A DNA stretch of 46,263 nucleotides from Pseudoalteromonas luteoviolacea NCIMB 1942 (GTDB lineage: Bacteria; Pseudomonadota; Gammaproteobacteria; Enterobacterales; Alteromonadaceae). The stretch's first letter is position 1, and the number at the start of each line of letters is the position of its first letter. Under the pieces are notes generated by a model. That model did not search any database. It saw only the letters and a program-made list of their open reading frames with translations, and was not told the DNA's origin. This document shows, piece by piece, positions 19,636-28,106 of the stretch. Where the stretch lies: positions 1-46,263 of the forward strand of contig NZ_AUXT01000164.1 of the NCBI RefSeq assembly GCF_001625595.1. The letters are read 5' to 3'. A program made the translations under genes and the position numbers.

Positions 19636-21684
19636 TTGCAGCAAAATTTTGCCGGGCTTTTTTCAGAAAAAGTGCTCATTGCAATTGTTAATGCTTTACA
19701 TGGGCACTTTGCAGGTTTTGTAGCGCTGCTATTGTGTGCAGTTTTACTTGTTTGGTCCTTTAAGCGCGTAGGTTTGCCGCCGATTTTAGCCTATTTACTA
19801 ACTGGGCTAGTAGCGAGTGGTTATGGGTGGATGGACAACAGTCATGAGATCCATTTAATTGCTGAATTGGGAATCGTATTTTTGTTGTTCAGTCTTGGTT
19901 TGGAATTCTCTATTCCCAAGCTCATGGCAATGCGCAGTGTGGTTTTTGGCCTCGGCAGTACACAGGTTATTCTCACTATTTTTTTAGTTACCATTATTTT
20001 ATTCAAGGTGGGGCACGCTTGGTCTGAATCATTGATCATTGCTTGCATTGTTGCGCTTTCTTCAACTGCGGTAGTCGTGAAAATAATGAAAGAAAACGGC
20101 ATGTTGAACCTTCGCAAAGGGCAACTCGCTATTGGGGTGCTGTTATTTCAAGACATTGCCGTAGTTCCTATGCTGATTATCTTCCCTTTGATGGCACAAA
20201 CCGACAATCAAGTTTTAGTTGGGGCACTGATATTGGCACTCGCAAAGGGTGCATTTGTATGTATGTTGTTATGGGCTATTGGAAAATGGGTGCTACCTAA
20301 AGTATTTAATGAAGTCGCGCTTGCTAGGACTGATGAGCTTTTTGTATTGACGACTTTGGTTGTTGCTTTGTGTGCTGGGGCACTTACTTACGCTTTTGGG
20401 CTGTCCATGGCACTGGGAGCGTTTTTAGCGGGCATGATGTTGGGAGAAAGCCAATACCGCCATCAATTGGAGGCAGAAATAAGGCCATTTAGAGATATTT
20501 TGATGGGGTTATTCTTTGTGACTGTTGGCATGCAGTTAGATGTTGGTTATGTAATCAATTCATTTTTTTATATCTTAGGAGCAATGGCTCTGCTGCTGGT
20601 GACCAAACTAGTCATTGTTTATGTTAGTGCTCAGCTTATGGGTGAGCGGAAAAAAGATGCGTTTGCTTCAGGGGTGATGCTATGGCAAATGGGAGAATTT
20701 GGTTTCGTACTGGTGGCACTGGCAGGCAAGCATCACTTACTTGAACCTAATGTGGCTTCTTTTTTACTGGCATTAGGTGTTATTTCAATGGCGTTAACGC
20801 CCTATTTAATTGGCCAGACAGATCGATTGTTGGCATTGTTTAAACTAGACACTGAGCACAAATCAGATATCTCAAATTCAGGATTTAAAGATCCGACGAT
20901 AAAAGATCATGTGGTGATTTTTGGTTACGCGCGGGTAGGGCAAACAATTGCCCGCTTTTTGAAACCTGAGGCGATCCCCTACGTGGCCATTGAGCGCAAC
21001 CCGATTATTGTGCAAGAGGCGCAGACGGCAGGTGAGCCCGTCATATTTGGTCACGCGGCGCAAAAAGCTATTTTGAAATCAGCGTGTGTAAGTAAAGCGC
21101 GGTTAGTGATTGTGACGATGGATGACTTTGAGCAAAGCCAAATAGTGATAGACGCGATAAAACACTTTGCACCAGAGGTTAAAATTTTGGTGCGTATGCA
21201 AGACGATACGCATTTAGAAGACTTGAAGCAGCTTGGCGTCACCGAAGTGGTTCCAGAGTCTCTAGAGGCCAGCCTCATGTTAGTGTCGCATGTTTTGTAT
21301 ATGTCGGGCGTCCCTATGAGACGTATATTTAAACGAGTGAGTAAGGAAAGGCAAAATCGCTATGAGTATCTGCATGGGTTCTTCACTGGAAACAGTCATG
21401 AATTGCATGAGTATGGTAATAGCCAGTCTAGCTTTGTGTCTGACCGCTTAGAATACTTGCATGCCATTGCGCTTCCTGAGGACGCTTATGCGGTGGATAA
21501 GACGATTTCCGAGCTGCAACTTGTTCGGCACAAAGTTGTAGTAAAAGCATTGCGACGAGATGGGACAGAGATCTCCATGCCAGATGAAGGCATTATGTTG
21601 ATGGCAAGCGATGTTTTATTACTCAAGGGCAAACCGCGAAGGGTAGAGCGGGCGGAGCAATTCATTCTTGATGGTTTACCTTAA
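19636..21684 (+). CDS. CPA2/Kef-type monovalent cation:proton antiporter
   Basis: This 682-residue inner-membrane transporter has about 12 membrane segments (roughly 20-400). A cytosolic RCK/TrkA-N Rossmann domain begins at GYARVG (430-435), and a C-terminal TrkA-C-like domain lies at about 600-680. The arrangement matches KefB/KefC and YbaL relatives, which move K+ or Na+ in exchange for protons under nucleotide or thiol control. I leave the symbol blank because KefC, KefB and YbaL cannot be separated by eye. The start is TTG at 19636, eight bases after AGGAGG (19627-19632). The 3' end overlaps the convergent patatin-like gene by four bases. Confidence 0.9.
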   Translation: MQQNFAGLFSEKVLIAIVNALHGHFAGFVALLLCAVLLVWSFKRVGLPPILAYLLTGLVASGYGWMDNSHEIHLIAELGIVFLLFSLGLEFSIPKLMAMRSVVFGLGSTQVILTIFLVTIILFKVGHAWSESLIIACIVALSSTAVVVKIMKENGMLNLRKGQLAIGVLLFQDIAVVPMLIIFPLMAQTDNQVLVGALILALAKGAFVCMLLWAIGKWVLPKVFNEVALARTDELFVLTTLVVALCAGALTYAFGLSMALGAFLAGMMLGESQYRHQLEAEIRPFRDILMGLFFVTVGMQLDVGYVINSFFYILGAMALLLVTKLVIVYVSAQLMGERKKDAFASGVMLWQMGEFGFVLVALAGKHHLLEPNVASFLLALGVISMALTPYLIGQTDRLLALFKLDTEHKSDISNSGFKDPTIKDHVVIFGYARVGQTIARFLKPEAIPYVAIERNPIIVQEAQTAGEPVIFGHAAQKAILKSACVSKARLVIVTMDDFEQSQIVIDAIKHFAPEVKILVRMQDDTHLEDLKQLGVTEVVPESLEASLMLVSHVLYMSGVPMRRIFKRVSKERQNRYEYLHGFFTGNSHELHEYGNSQSSFVSDRLEYLHAIALPEDAYAVDKTISELQLVRHKVVVKALRRDGTEISMPDEGIMLMASDVLLLKGKPRRVERAEQFILDGLP

Positions 21685-22826
21685 TCTATTTCTAAAAAAG
21701 CACGTATTTCATCGAGCCTAGCTAAACCGTCTTCATAGCCAATTTTAATAAGCTCTTGTGTGTAACTCTTCTCAAAAAGCAGGTAACTGGTCAAACTGGA
21801 TTGAGAGTGTTTCTTAACCCCGATTGTTCGTAGCAACAATTTGACGGCAATGGGTAAGTCATCATAAAAATCGAGCGCGAGTTCATTGAAGTTCATTGAT
21901 GGGTTAACCACTAAAGTATCAACACGTTTTAGCTCTTTGTGTTTTTCTTTGGCTGGCAATAAGCTAACTGTGCGATTTACACGCTCAAGCCGTTCAAGAT
22001 CTGACTGTAGGGTATCACTAAAAATACTATCTAACAGATGGCCTGCAACAACTGACATACCTGGAAAATGTGCTTCATACCCCAGTGGGGTATGAGCTTT
22101 AGGCTGCTCAACACCAATAATAAATATTTTGCTGGCACCTAGGTGGATAGATGGACTTAGCGGAGAAAGCTGGTGAATTGAGCCATCACCATAGTAGTTA
22201 TGCTTTACCCGTACACTCGGGAATACCATTGGGATGGCACTGGAAGCCATTAAGTGGTCGAGTGTAAGGTGTGTTTGTACGCCTTCGCGTTTGGCTCGTT
22301 GCCACGGTTTTGCATCTTTGGCTTGATAAAAAGCCACTGATTTACCGCTAGAGTAACTCGATACAGTGACAGAAAGCGCATCTAAAAATCCGCGGTGAAT
22401 ATTTCGGTCGATACGAGCCAAGTCTAGTACTTCTGCAAGTAGGTGACGCAGTGGTGTGTTATCCAAAAGACTCGCGGGTGGATGATTAATGTAATCTGCC
22501 TGAAAGCTGCGCATCACATTATTGAACAAGTGCCCAAATGCACCAAGCAAGGAACTTTTATATACCATGTCGGTATGAAAACTCTTCCATATCCATTCTA
22601 TTTTTCTTATCGCTAAATGCATGTTGGAAGAGTAACACGCAAGGCCAGTCGAATTGATAGCACCGGCTGAGGTCCCATTTATAATTTTAAAAGGGAGGGG
22701 CGCGCTGCGTGGCAAGCTCAGGGCAATTGCTTTGAGTACACCGACTTGATATGCGGCCCTAGCACCACCACCAGTTAATAGGAGAGCGATGTGTGGCTGG
22801 CCAATTTTACTCTGTGCCTTATTCAT
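21681..22826 (-). CDS. Patatin-like phospholipase
   Basis: The protein has the patatin catalytic dyad architecture. It shows an oxyanion-hole glycine run GGGARAAYQVG (19-29), the nucleophile serine in GTSAG (51-55, Ser53), and the aspartate in YGDGS (Asp214). The family comprises acyl hydrolases acting on phospholipids. Length is 381 residues, with no obvious signal peptide, so cytosolic or membrane-peripheral. It is convergent with the antiporter gene. The substrate is unknown. Confidence 0.9.
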   Translation of the reverse strand: MNKAQSKIGQPHIALLLTGGGARAAYQVGVLKAIALSLPRSAPLPFKIINGTSAGAINSTGLACYSSNMHLAIRKIEWIWKSFHTDMVYKSSLLGAFGHLFNNVMRSFQADYINHPPASLLDNTPLRHLLAEVLDLARIDRNIHRGFLDALSVTVSSYSSGKSVAFYQAKDAKPWQRAKREGVQTHLTLDHLMASSAIPMVFPSVRVKHNYYGDGSIHQLSPLSPSIHLGASKIFIIGVEQPKAHTPLGYEAHFPGMSVVAGHLLDSIFSDTLQSDLERLERVNRTVSLLPAKEKHKELKRVDTLVVNPSMNFNELALDFYDDLPIAVKLLLRTIGVKKHSQSSLTSYLLFEKSYTQELIKIGYEDGLARLDEIRAFLEID

Positions 22827-23183
22827 ACACGTCCTTTCATTTACTAAGCAGAAATCGTAACAAAAAATAACCCGCTTACTTATACTATACTCAATTTAAG
22901 ACAAAAGTGTATTTTGCATCTTTTATAAATATCAGCCAGTTACAAAAACTCGCCCATACAGTGCCGTGTGAAAACGTGTTGTACATTTGTTTGTTTTTGT
23001 TGGTTTGGCTCTTGTTTGCTCAGATGTTCATGTAATTGTCAGCAAAGAGATGCGAGTTTGAGATAAACTCTCATTAATGCGCGTTAACGCAGATGAGATA
23101 TCTTTTAGTTTGTGTTTTAATTGCATCGTGCAGCGAGGAATTTTTGGCTGCCAAGTTATTTAAGCGAATTTTACGGAGTCTCC
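22827..23183. other. Noncoding divergent region, patatin gene to DUF3014-type gene
   Basis: This 357-base region holds no supported gene. It includes an inverted repeat GAGTTT-N5-AAACTC at 23054-23070 and a 10-bp palindrome GCGTTAACGC at 23081-23090, either of which could be operator or promoter elements for the downstream gene. No confident -35/-10 pair was found. Confidence 0.5.
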
Positions 23184-24107
23184 ATGTCAGAGCACAGTTC
23201 AGCAGAGCCAAGGACAAATAAAAAGCCTTCTAACAGTCAACTTCTTGTGGCGGCTATTGCCGCAGTTGCATTAATTATTGTTGCTGTATTTGTATTAGCG
23301 AACAAAGAAAGTAAGCCCGCAGAGAATACAAAATTTCGACAGGATGTCGTAGTGCCTGAAGAAACCCCTAAAACGGTGGTCAATACGGCCCGCACCGAGT
23401 CTACACCACAGCAAGAAGAGGTTGTTGTTGACGAAAGCACAAATCAAGTTGAGCCCTCAGAGCCTGTTGTCGAAGAGCCAGTGGTAAACGCACAGCCTGA
23501 GGCAAGACCCGTTGAGCCAGTAGAGCTAGTTTTACCGACTTTAGATGACAGTGATACAAGTGTACGAGACAGCGTGGCAAGCTACCTCAGCAAACAAGCA
23601 ATGGAGCTGCTAGTGACTGAAGACATGGTTAGGCGCAGCGTGGTATTTATCGACAACCTAGCACAGGGTAAGATTGCTAAGAAACACTTCCCTGTGAGCA
23701 AGCCAGCTGACAACTTCATGGTAATTGAAGACGATATTATTGTGACAGATCCTAATAGCTTTGAGCGCTACACACCTTATGTAAATATGCTTAATTCAAT
23801 GAGCACAGCACAGTTAGTACGCCTATATGAGCAGTATAAGCCGCTTATCAGCGAAGCGTATGAGGAAATCGGCTACAACGGCAGTGAGTTTGATTACACA
23901 CTACAAGAAGCACTGGGTGAGTTGCTTGAAACGCCTATTCCTGAATCTAGCCTACCACTTATACAAGAGTCAGTTACTTATAAGTACGCATACGCTGAGT
24001 GGGAGCAGTTGTCTGATGCACAAAAGTTATTTTTGCGTATGGGGCCTGAGAACATGAAAAAAGCCAAGAAGCGCCTGCAGGCATTCCAGCGCGCTTTGGT
24101 CAACTAG
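23184..24107 (+). CDS. DUF3014-type membrane-anchored protein
   Basis: A 307-residue protein of unknown function. It has a short polar N-terminus, one membrane segment (about 19-40) and an acidic, proline- and valine-rich linker (about 45-120). A C-terminal domain starts with LPTLDDSDTSVRDSV, which resembles DUF3014 proteins, so it probably projects into the periplasm. I use ATG 23184, after the ribosome-binding site ACGGAG; the reading that begins 63 bases earlier has no such site. The family assignment is from memory of the motif. Confidence 0.75.
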   Translation: MSEHSSAEPRTNKKPSNSQLLVAAIAAVALIIVAVFVLANKESKPAENTKFRQDVVVPEETPKTVVNTARTESTPQQEEVVVDESTNQVEPSEPVVEEPVVNAQPEARPVEPVELVLPTLDDSDTSVRDSVASYLSKQAMELLVTEDMVRRSVVFIDNLAQGKIAKKHFPVSKPADNFMVIEDDIIVTDPNSFERYTPYVNMLNSMSTAQLVRLYEQYKPLISEAYEEIGYNGSEFDYTLQEALGELLETPIPESSLPLIQESVTYKYAYAEWEQLSDAQKLFLRMGPENMKKAKKRLQAFQRALVN

Positions 24108-24131
24108 TACAAATTTAATACCCAATTAATC

Positions 24132-24180
24132 AAAAGCTTGCTCCATTGCTTAAACAAACAGCAAACGAGCAAGCTTTTTT
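24132..24180 (+). terminator. Intrinsic terminator upstream of ffs
   Basis: A 12-bp perfect stem (AAAAGCTTGCTC at 24132-24143, GAGCAAGCTTTT at 24167-24178) with a 23-base loop ends in a T-run. It closes the DUF3014-type gene and isolates the ffs promoter. Confidence 0.8.
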
Positions 24181-24189
24181 AGTTTTCGC

Positions 24190-24218
24190 TTGCATCCCCG
24201 TAAGAAAATCGCCATAAT
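24190..24218 (+). promoter_or_regulatory. Promoter of ffs
   Basis: TTGCAT (24190-24195) and CATAAT (24213-24218) are exactly 17 bases apart. Initiation near 24225 would leave a leader of about 22 bases before the mature RNA, in keeping with the 5' leader removed from E. coli 4.5S precursor by RNase P. The region after the -10 is C-rich, as in many stable-RNA promoters. Confidence 0.65.
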
Positions 24219-24246
24219 TCAACCCGCGCCAAACAAGGCCCTCAAT

Positions 24247-24360
24247 GGTGGTCTTATTGGTCCTCTCGCAACAATAGTTCGTGAACCTGGTCAGGTCCGG
24301 AAGGAAGCAGCCACAGCGGATGACTTGTGTGCCGGGATGTGGCTGGTAAGACTACCACCC
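24247..24360 (+). ncRNA. ffs: 4.5S signal recognition particle RNA
   Basis: The 114-base RNA has the same length as the E. coli one and pairs with Ffh to target membrane proteins. The universally conserved apical region is obvious: CAGGTCCGGAAGGAAGCAGCC at 24292-24312 includes the GGAA tetraloop and the asymmetric bulge. The 5' GGTGGTCTTA pairs with the 3' TAAGACTACCACC. The gene is intact; the transposon end begins about 13 bases beyond it. Its most conserved part is also the protospacer of the transposon's homing guide. Confidence 0.97.
24293..24324 (+). other. Protospacer in ffs for the homing guide
   Basis: These 32 bases match the last CRISPR spacer (43358-43389) at 24 positions. Mismatches are at spacer positions 4, 6, 12, 15, 18, 20, 24 and 27. 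The two bases before it are TC, where type I-F systems usually prefer CC; I-F3 systems are known for relaxed PAM use. The transposon end at 24374 leaves exactly 49 bases from the protospacer end, the spacing expected for I-F3 integration. Confidence 0.88.
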
Positions 24361-24385
24361 AAAATCTATCTGTTGTTGTTTGAAG

Positions 24386-24444
24386 CATAAGTCTGCAAAT
24401 TTGTAGTATAACCCCGCATAAAAATTGAAATATAACCCTGCATA
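24386..24444 (+). repeat. Three TnsB-binding-site-like repeats at the transposon end
   Basis: Three imperfect copies of a 14-base unit occur in the same orientation: CATAAGTCTGCAAA (24386-24399), TATAACCCCGCATA (24407-24420) and TATAACCCTGCATA (24431-24444). The last two differ at one base. Spacing is 21 and 24 bases. Repeated sites of this kind just inside a TGT terminus are typical of Tn7-like ends recognised by TnsB. Confidence 0.8.
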
Positions 24445-24476
24445 GCCTACTTTTAAATCATCTCACATGTTCGGTG

Positions 24477-25112
24477 ATGGTTATGATCAGGCGTAAACTA
24501 AAGCACTCCAGAGTTAAAAACCTCTACAAGTTTGCAAGTCAAAAGAACAAAGCCACTTGCTTAGTAGAATCATCCTTAGAGTTCGATGCATGCTTTCACT
24601 TTGAATACTCTCGTGAAATAAAAACCTTTGAAGCACAACCGTTAGGGTTTGAATATGAGTTTGATGGCAGAATTTGTCGTTACACGCCTGATTTTTTGAT
24701 TACGCATCATGAGAAGCCGCAAAAATATATTGAAGTTAAGCCTTACAGTAAAATCGCAAATCCTGAATTTAGAGCACGTTTTGCGCAAAAGCAGTTAGTT
24801 GCCAAAGAACTCATTGGTATTGAGCTCATATTAGTTACTGATAAACAAATTCGTGTTTATCCAACCTTAGATAATTTAAAGTTGCTTCATCGTTACTCTG
24901 GCTTTCAGTCATTAACCGACCTTCAGCTTTCCATTATTCAGCTACTTAATCAGTGGCGAAAACTTTCCATTCAAGACTTGGCAATGACCCTAAAAGCCTC
25001 CATCGGTGAGGTACTTGCCTCTGTATATCGGTTATTGTCTTTAGGTAGTGTTAATTCAGACTTAAATACAGAGCTTACGTTAGAGTCGGTGATTTGGGCT
25101 GATGGAGTTTGA
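24477..25112 (+). CDS. tnsA: Tn7-like transposase endonuclease TnsA
   Basis: TnsA cuts the 5' ends of the transposon, which with TnsB gives cut-and-paste movement. The restriction-enzyme-like core is visible: Glu35 in SSLEFD, Asp72 in YTPDFL and the Glu86-Val-Lys88 pair in YIEVKP (numbering from ATG 24477). A helical C-terminal domain for TnsC contact follows. Starts at GTG 24474, ATG 24477 and ATG 24483 are all in frame, and no strong ribosome-binding site decides between them. It overlaps tnsB by 11 bases. TnsA and TnsB are separate proteins here. Confidence 0.94.
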   Translation: MVMIRRKLKHSRVKNLYKFASQKNKATCLVESSLEFDACFHFEYSREIKTFEAQPLGFEYEFDGRICRYTPDFLITHHEKPQKYIEVKPYSKIANPEFRARFAQKQLVAKELIGIELILVTDKQIRVYPTLDNLKLLHRYSGFQSLTDLQLSIIQLLNQWRKLSIQDLAMTLKASIGEVLASVYRLLSLGSVNSDLNTELTLESVIWADGV

Positions 25113-26943
25113 AGACGAGTTTAACTTTGAGGAAACACCGCAAAAGTTAGCGGAAGCTGCCAAGCTCGAAGAGCCTACCCCCCAACCTCGCGATTTAGAG
25201 TCATTACCAAAGGAGGTGCAAGATGCAACATTTGCTCGGCTTAAGTATATCAAGTGGCTTAAGCAACGTTTAATCGGAGGTTGGACACAAAAAAACTTAG
25301 CGCCACTAATTGCTGAAATGCCCGAATTTGCGGGGCAAGAAAAACCAAAATGGCGCACGGTTGCTGGGTGGCATGCTGACTATATTAAAGGCGAAGAAGA
25401 CATTCATGCTTTGATCCCAAAGCACCATCGCAAGGGCAACCGCCAAGCACGCACCGATACAGACAAGTTCTTTGAACTTGCCCTAACGCGCTATCTGACT
25501 AAAGAGATCCCGAATGCAGCATCAGCACACCGTTTTTATTGCGACCAAATCGTTTTAGAAAATGAGAAAGTGTTAGGTGAGCCACTAAAACCACTCACCT
25601 ATAAAACGTTTAAAAACCGTATTGATAACTTACCTCAATATGAAGTGATGGTTGAGCGCTATGGTAAACGCTTGGCCGATATTGAATACAACAAAGTGAT
25701 GAGCCATAAAAGGCCTACAAGAGTGCTTGAACGTGTGGAAATAGACCATACACCACTGGATCTCATTTTATTGGATGATGAGCTAGATGTACCACTGGGA
25801 AGACCAACTTTAACTTTGCTTATTGATGTTTATAGTCACTGTGTTGTTGGCTTTTACCTTGGTTTTCAGAGCCCTGGTTATGATGCTGTACGCAGAGCGA
25901 TAAGTCATGCGATGAAGCCTAAAAGCTATCTTAAAAGTACCTATCCAGAAGTCGTAAATGAATGGCCATGCTGTGGGAAGATAGAAACTTTAGTGGTTGA
26001 TAATGGTGCCGAATTTTGGTGCCAGTCATTAGAGCTTGCGTGTGAAGAGGTTGGAATAAATATTAGCTACAACCCAGTAGGAAAACCTTGGCTTAAGCCC
26101 TTCGTTGAGCAGTTTTTTAAAACTATTAACGAAATGATGCTGTCGCCATTTCCCGGTAAAACATTCTCAAACATGCTCGCAAGACATGATTATAATCCAA
26201 AAAAAGATGCCATATTGCGTTTTGGCACCTTTACAATGTTGTTTCATAAGTGGATTGTTGATGTATATCACAAAACGCCAGATGCAAGGTTTCGATATAT
26301 TCCCTATGAAGACTGGAACAAAGGGTTTGCTGCACTGCCTCCTGCTCAGCTAACAGAACAAGATACAGACAAGCTTGATGTTGTTATGTGCATGGCGAAA
26401 GAGAAAACATTGCGCAAGGGAGGAATTAAGAATCTACATATTAACTATGACAGTGACGAACTATCTTCATATCGCAAGCGATACAGTCCCAAAAAGAGCA
26501 TAAAGGTTAAAGTAAAAATAAACCCAGATGACCTGTCGTATGTATATGTCTACCTAGATGCGTTAGAGCACTATATAAAAGTGCCAAGCATTGACTCAGA
26601 GGGTTACACAATGGGTTTGTCGCTGATCAGGCATAAAATCCACCTTAAGTTTCACAGAGACTACATTCAAGGCAAAGTAGATCTACTGGGGCTTGCCAAG
26701 GCGCGGCAATTTATTGATGAGCGAGTGAAAGAAGAGGCGCGACAGCTTAAAAATGTAAGGGCAAAAACTAAGGTTACTGGCACCAAAGCAATTGCTAGGG
26801 CGCAGGGCATAGATAATACTCAAGTTAAATCTATTGCGGCAATACCTGAGGCAAAGCAAGCAAAACCAAGCCCCGCTGATACAAAGCCTAAAAAAGACGA
26901 TGATAACTGGGATGATTTTGTCTCAGATCTAGAGGCATTTTAG
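25102..26943 (+). CDS. tnsB: Tn7-like DDE transposase TnsB
   Basis: TnsB binds the end repeats and performs 3' cleavage and strand transfer. The 613-residue protein has N-terminal DNA-binding regions (about 30-200). The rve/DDE catalytic core follows: Asp215 in VEIDHTP, Asp300 in VVDNGAEF and Glu336 in WLKPFVEQFF. A beta-barrel region follows, then a basic C-terminal tail. The end, DDNWDDFVSDLEAF, is an acidic/aromatic hook of the kind used to contact the TnsC ring. All three catalytic acids are present, so it looks active. tnsC starts two bases downstream. Confidence 0.96.
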   Translation: MEFEDEFNFEETPQKLAEAAKLEEPTPQPRDLESLPKEVQDATFARLKYIKWLKQRLIGGWTQKNLAPLIAEMPEFAGQEKPKWRTVAGWHADYIKGEEDIHALIPKHHRKGNRQARTDTDKFFELALTRYLTKEIPNAASAHRFYCDQIVLENEKVLGEPLKPLTYKTFKNRIDNLPQYEVMVERYGKRLADIEYNKVMSHKRPTRVLERVEIDHTPLDLILLDDELDVPLGRPTLTLLIDVYSHCVVGFYLGFQSPGYDAVRRAISHAMKPKSYLKSTYPEVVNEWPCCGKIETLVVDNGAEFWCQSLELACEEVGINISYNPVGKPWLKPFVEQFFKTINEMMLSPFPGKTFSNMLARHDYNPKKDAILRFGTFTMLFHKWIVDVYHKTPDARFRYIPYEDWNKGFAALPPAQLTEQDTDKLDVVMCMAKEKTLRKGGIKNLHINYDSDELSSYRKRYSPKKSIKVKVKINPDDLSYVYVYLDALEHYIKVPSIDSEGYTMGLSLIRHKIHLKFHRDYIQGKVDLLGLAKARQFIDERVKEEARQLKNVRAKTKVTGTKAIARAQGIDNTQVKSIAAIPEAKQAKPSPADTKPKKDDDNWDDFVSDLEAF

Positions 26944-26945
26944 TT

Positions 26946-27959
26946 ATGCTGACTGAGGCTAAAAAGGCAAAACTCAATCATTTCAAAGCGGTGTTTATTG
27001 AATACACCATACCAAAGACCATCATAAATGATTTCGACAAACTACGTTTGCACCATGACCTTGTAGGTGAAAAGCCGTGTATGATGCTAAGTGGTGATAC
27101 TGGCTGTGGTAAATCTGCGTTGATTAAACATTACTATTATAATAACCCACCGCACTTTGCTGATGGTCGGCGCAAAGTCCCTGTACTGTTGAGCCGCATA
27201 CCGAGTAACCCTTCAATTGAATCAACCTTAAAGCAGTTGCTGCACGACCTTGGACAGTTTGGTGCTAAATCTAGCAAACGACTTAAACATGGCAATGAGA
27301 TAGCGCTGGCTGAAAGTTTAGTTGAGCAACTAAAACGCTCAGGTACGGAGCTAATTATTATTGATGAGTTTCAAGAGCTTGTTGAAAACAACCTAGGTAA
27401 AAAGCGCCGAGACATCGCGAACCAGTTTAAATACATCAATGAAAAAGCAGGGATCTCCATTGTACTAGTCGGTATGCCTTGGATAGACCAAATAGCCGAT
27501 GAGCCTCAGTGGTCATCACGTATTTTTATTCGTCGCTTTATTCCTTACTTTAAAATCTCAAAAAAAGAAGAACTTCAATTGTTTATTCGTGTGCTTAAAG
27601 GGTTTGCAAATCGACTGCCATTTTCAGACAAGCCCCGTTTTGAGGATTTGGATATTGCATTATCGCTTTTTGCCATTTCAAATGGCTGCCTTAGAAAGCT
27701 GAAAAACTTCTTAGACTCAGCGCTTACCGAAGCGCTAATAAGTGACGCTGTAACGCTCAACAAGCAATGTTTAAGTTCTGCGTTTAAGGCATGGCGGCCA
27801 GAGCTCGACAATGTATTTGAGATGAGTGTTAATGAAATTCAAGGCTGTGAGGTAGAACAGTATTCCATGTTTAAACCCGATGGGCCTCAAGATGAAGACC
27901 CATTTATAGATACCCAGTTTTGTAAGAAAGTGCCGTTGGTGCAGTTGTTGAAGAAGTGA
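26946..27959 (+). CDS. tnsC: Tn7-like AAA+ target-site regulator TnsC
   Basis: TnsC is the ATPase that links the TniQ-Cascade target complex to the TnsA-TnsB transposase. Walker A is GDTGCGKS (50-57) and Walker B ends in Asp140-Glu141 (LIIIDEFQEL). The 337-residue length fits I-F3 TnsC. It directly follows tnsB and is probably in one operon with tnsA and tnsB. Cargo begins after its stop. Confidence 0.95.
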   Translation: MLTEAKKAKLNHFKAVFIEYTIPKTIINDFDKLRLHHDLVGEKPCMMLSGDTGCGKSALIKHYYYNNPPHFADGRRKVPVLLSRIPSNPSIESTLKQLLHDLGQFGAKSSKRLKHGNEIALAESLVEQLKRSGTELIIIDEFQELVENNLGKKRRDIANQFKYINEKAGISIVLVGMPWIDQIADEPQWSSRIFIRRFIPYFKISKKEELQLFIRVLKGFANRLPFSDKPRFEDLDIALSLFAISNGCLRKLKNFLDSALTEALISDAVTLNKQCLSSAFKAWRPELDNVFEMSVNEIQGCEVEQYSMFKPDGPQDEDPFIDTQFCKKVPLVQLLKK

Positions 27960-28021
27960 ATATGTTTTTATTTGCTCTCTTTTGGCTGATCCCCTTTTAA
28001 AACAGTAAAAAGAACCGTTTT

Positions 28022-28038
28022 TATATAATAATTATATA
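28022..28038. promoter_or_regulatory. AT-rich palindrome with TATAAT upstream of the ABC-3C operon
   Basis: TATATAAT-A-ATTATATA is a perfect palindrome containing a TATAAT hexamer at 28024-28029, about 80 bases before the first ABC-3C gene. It could be a promoter core or an operator. No clear -35 was seen. Confidence 0.35.
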
Positions 28039-28106
28039 TTTAAGACCTTTGGCGTTTTATGAAAATTTTGTTAAGTTATGTTTATGAATGTGTTTTTGGA
28101 TCTTGA

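Noticed and set aside
24190..24390. Plus-strand open frame covering ffs
   Set aside because: It overlaps the conserved SRP RNA and its promoter and has no coding character.
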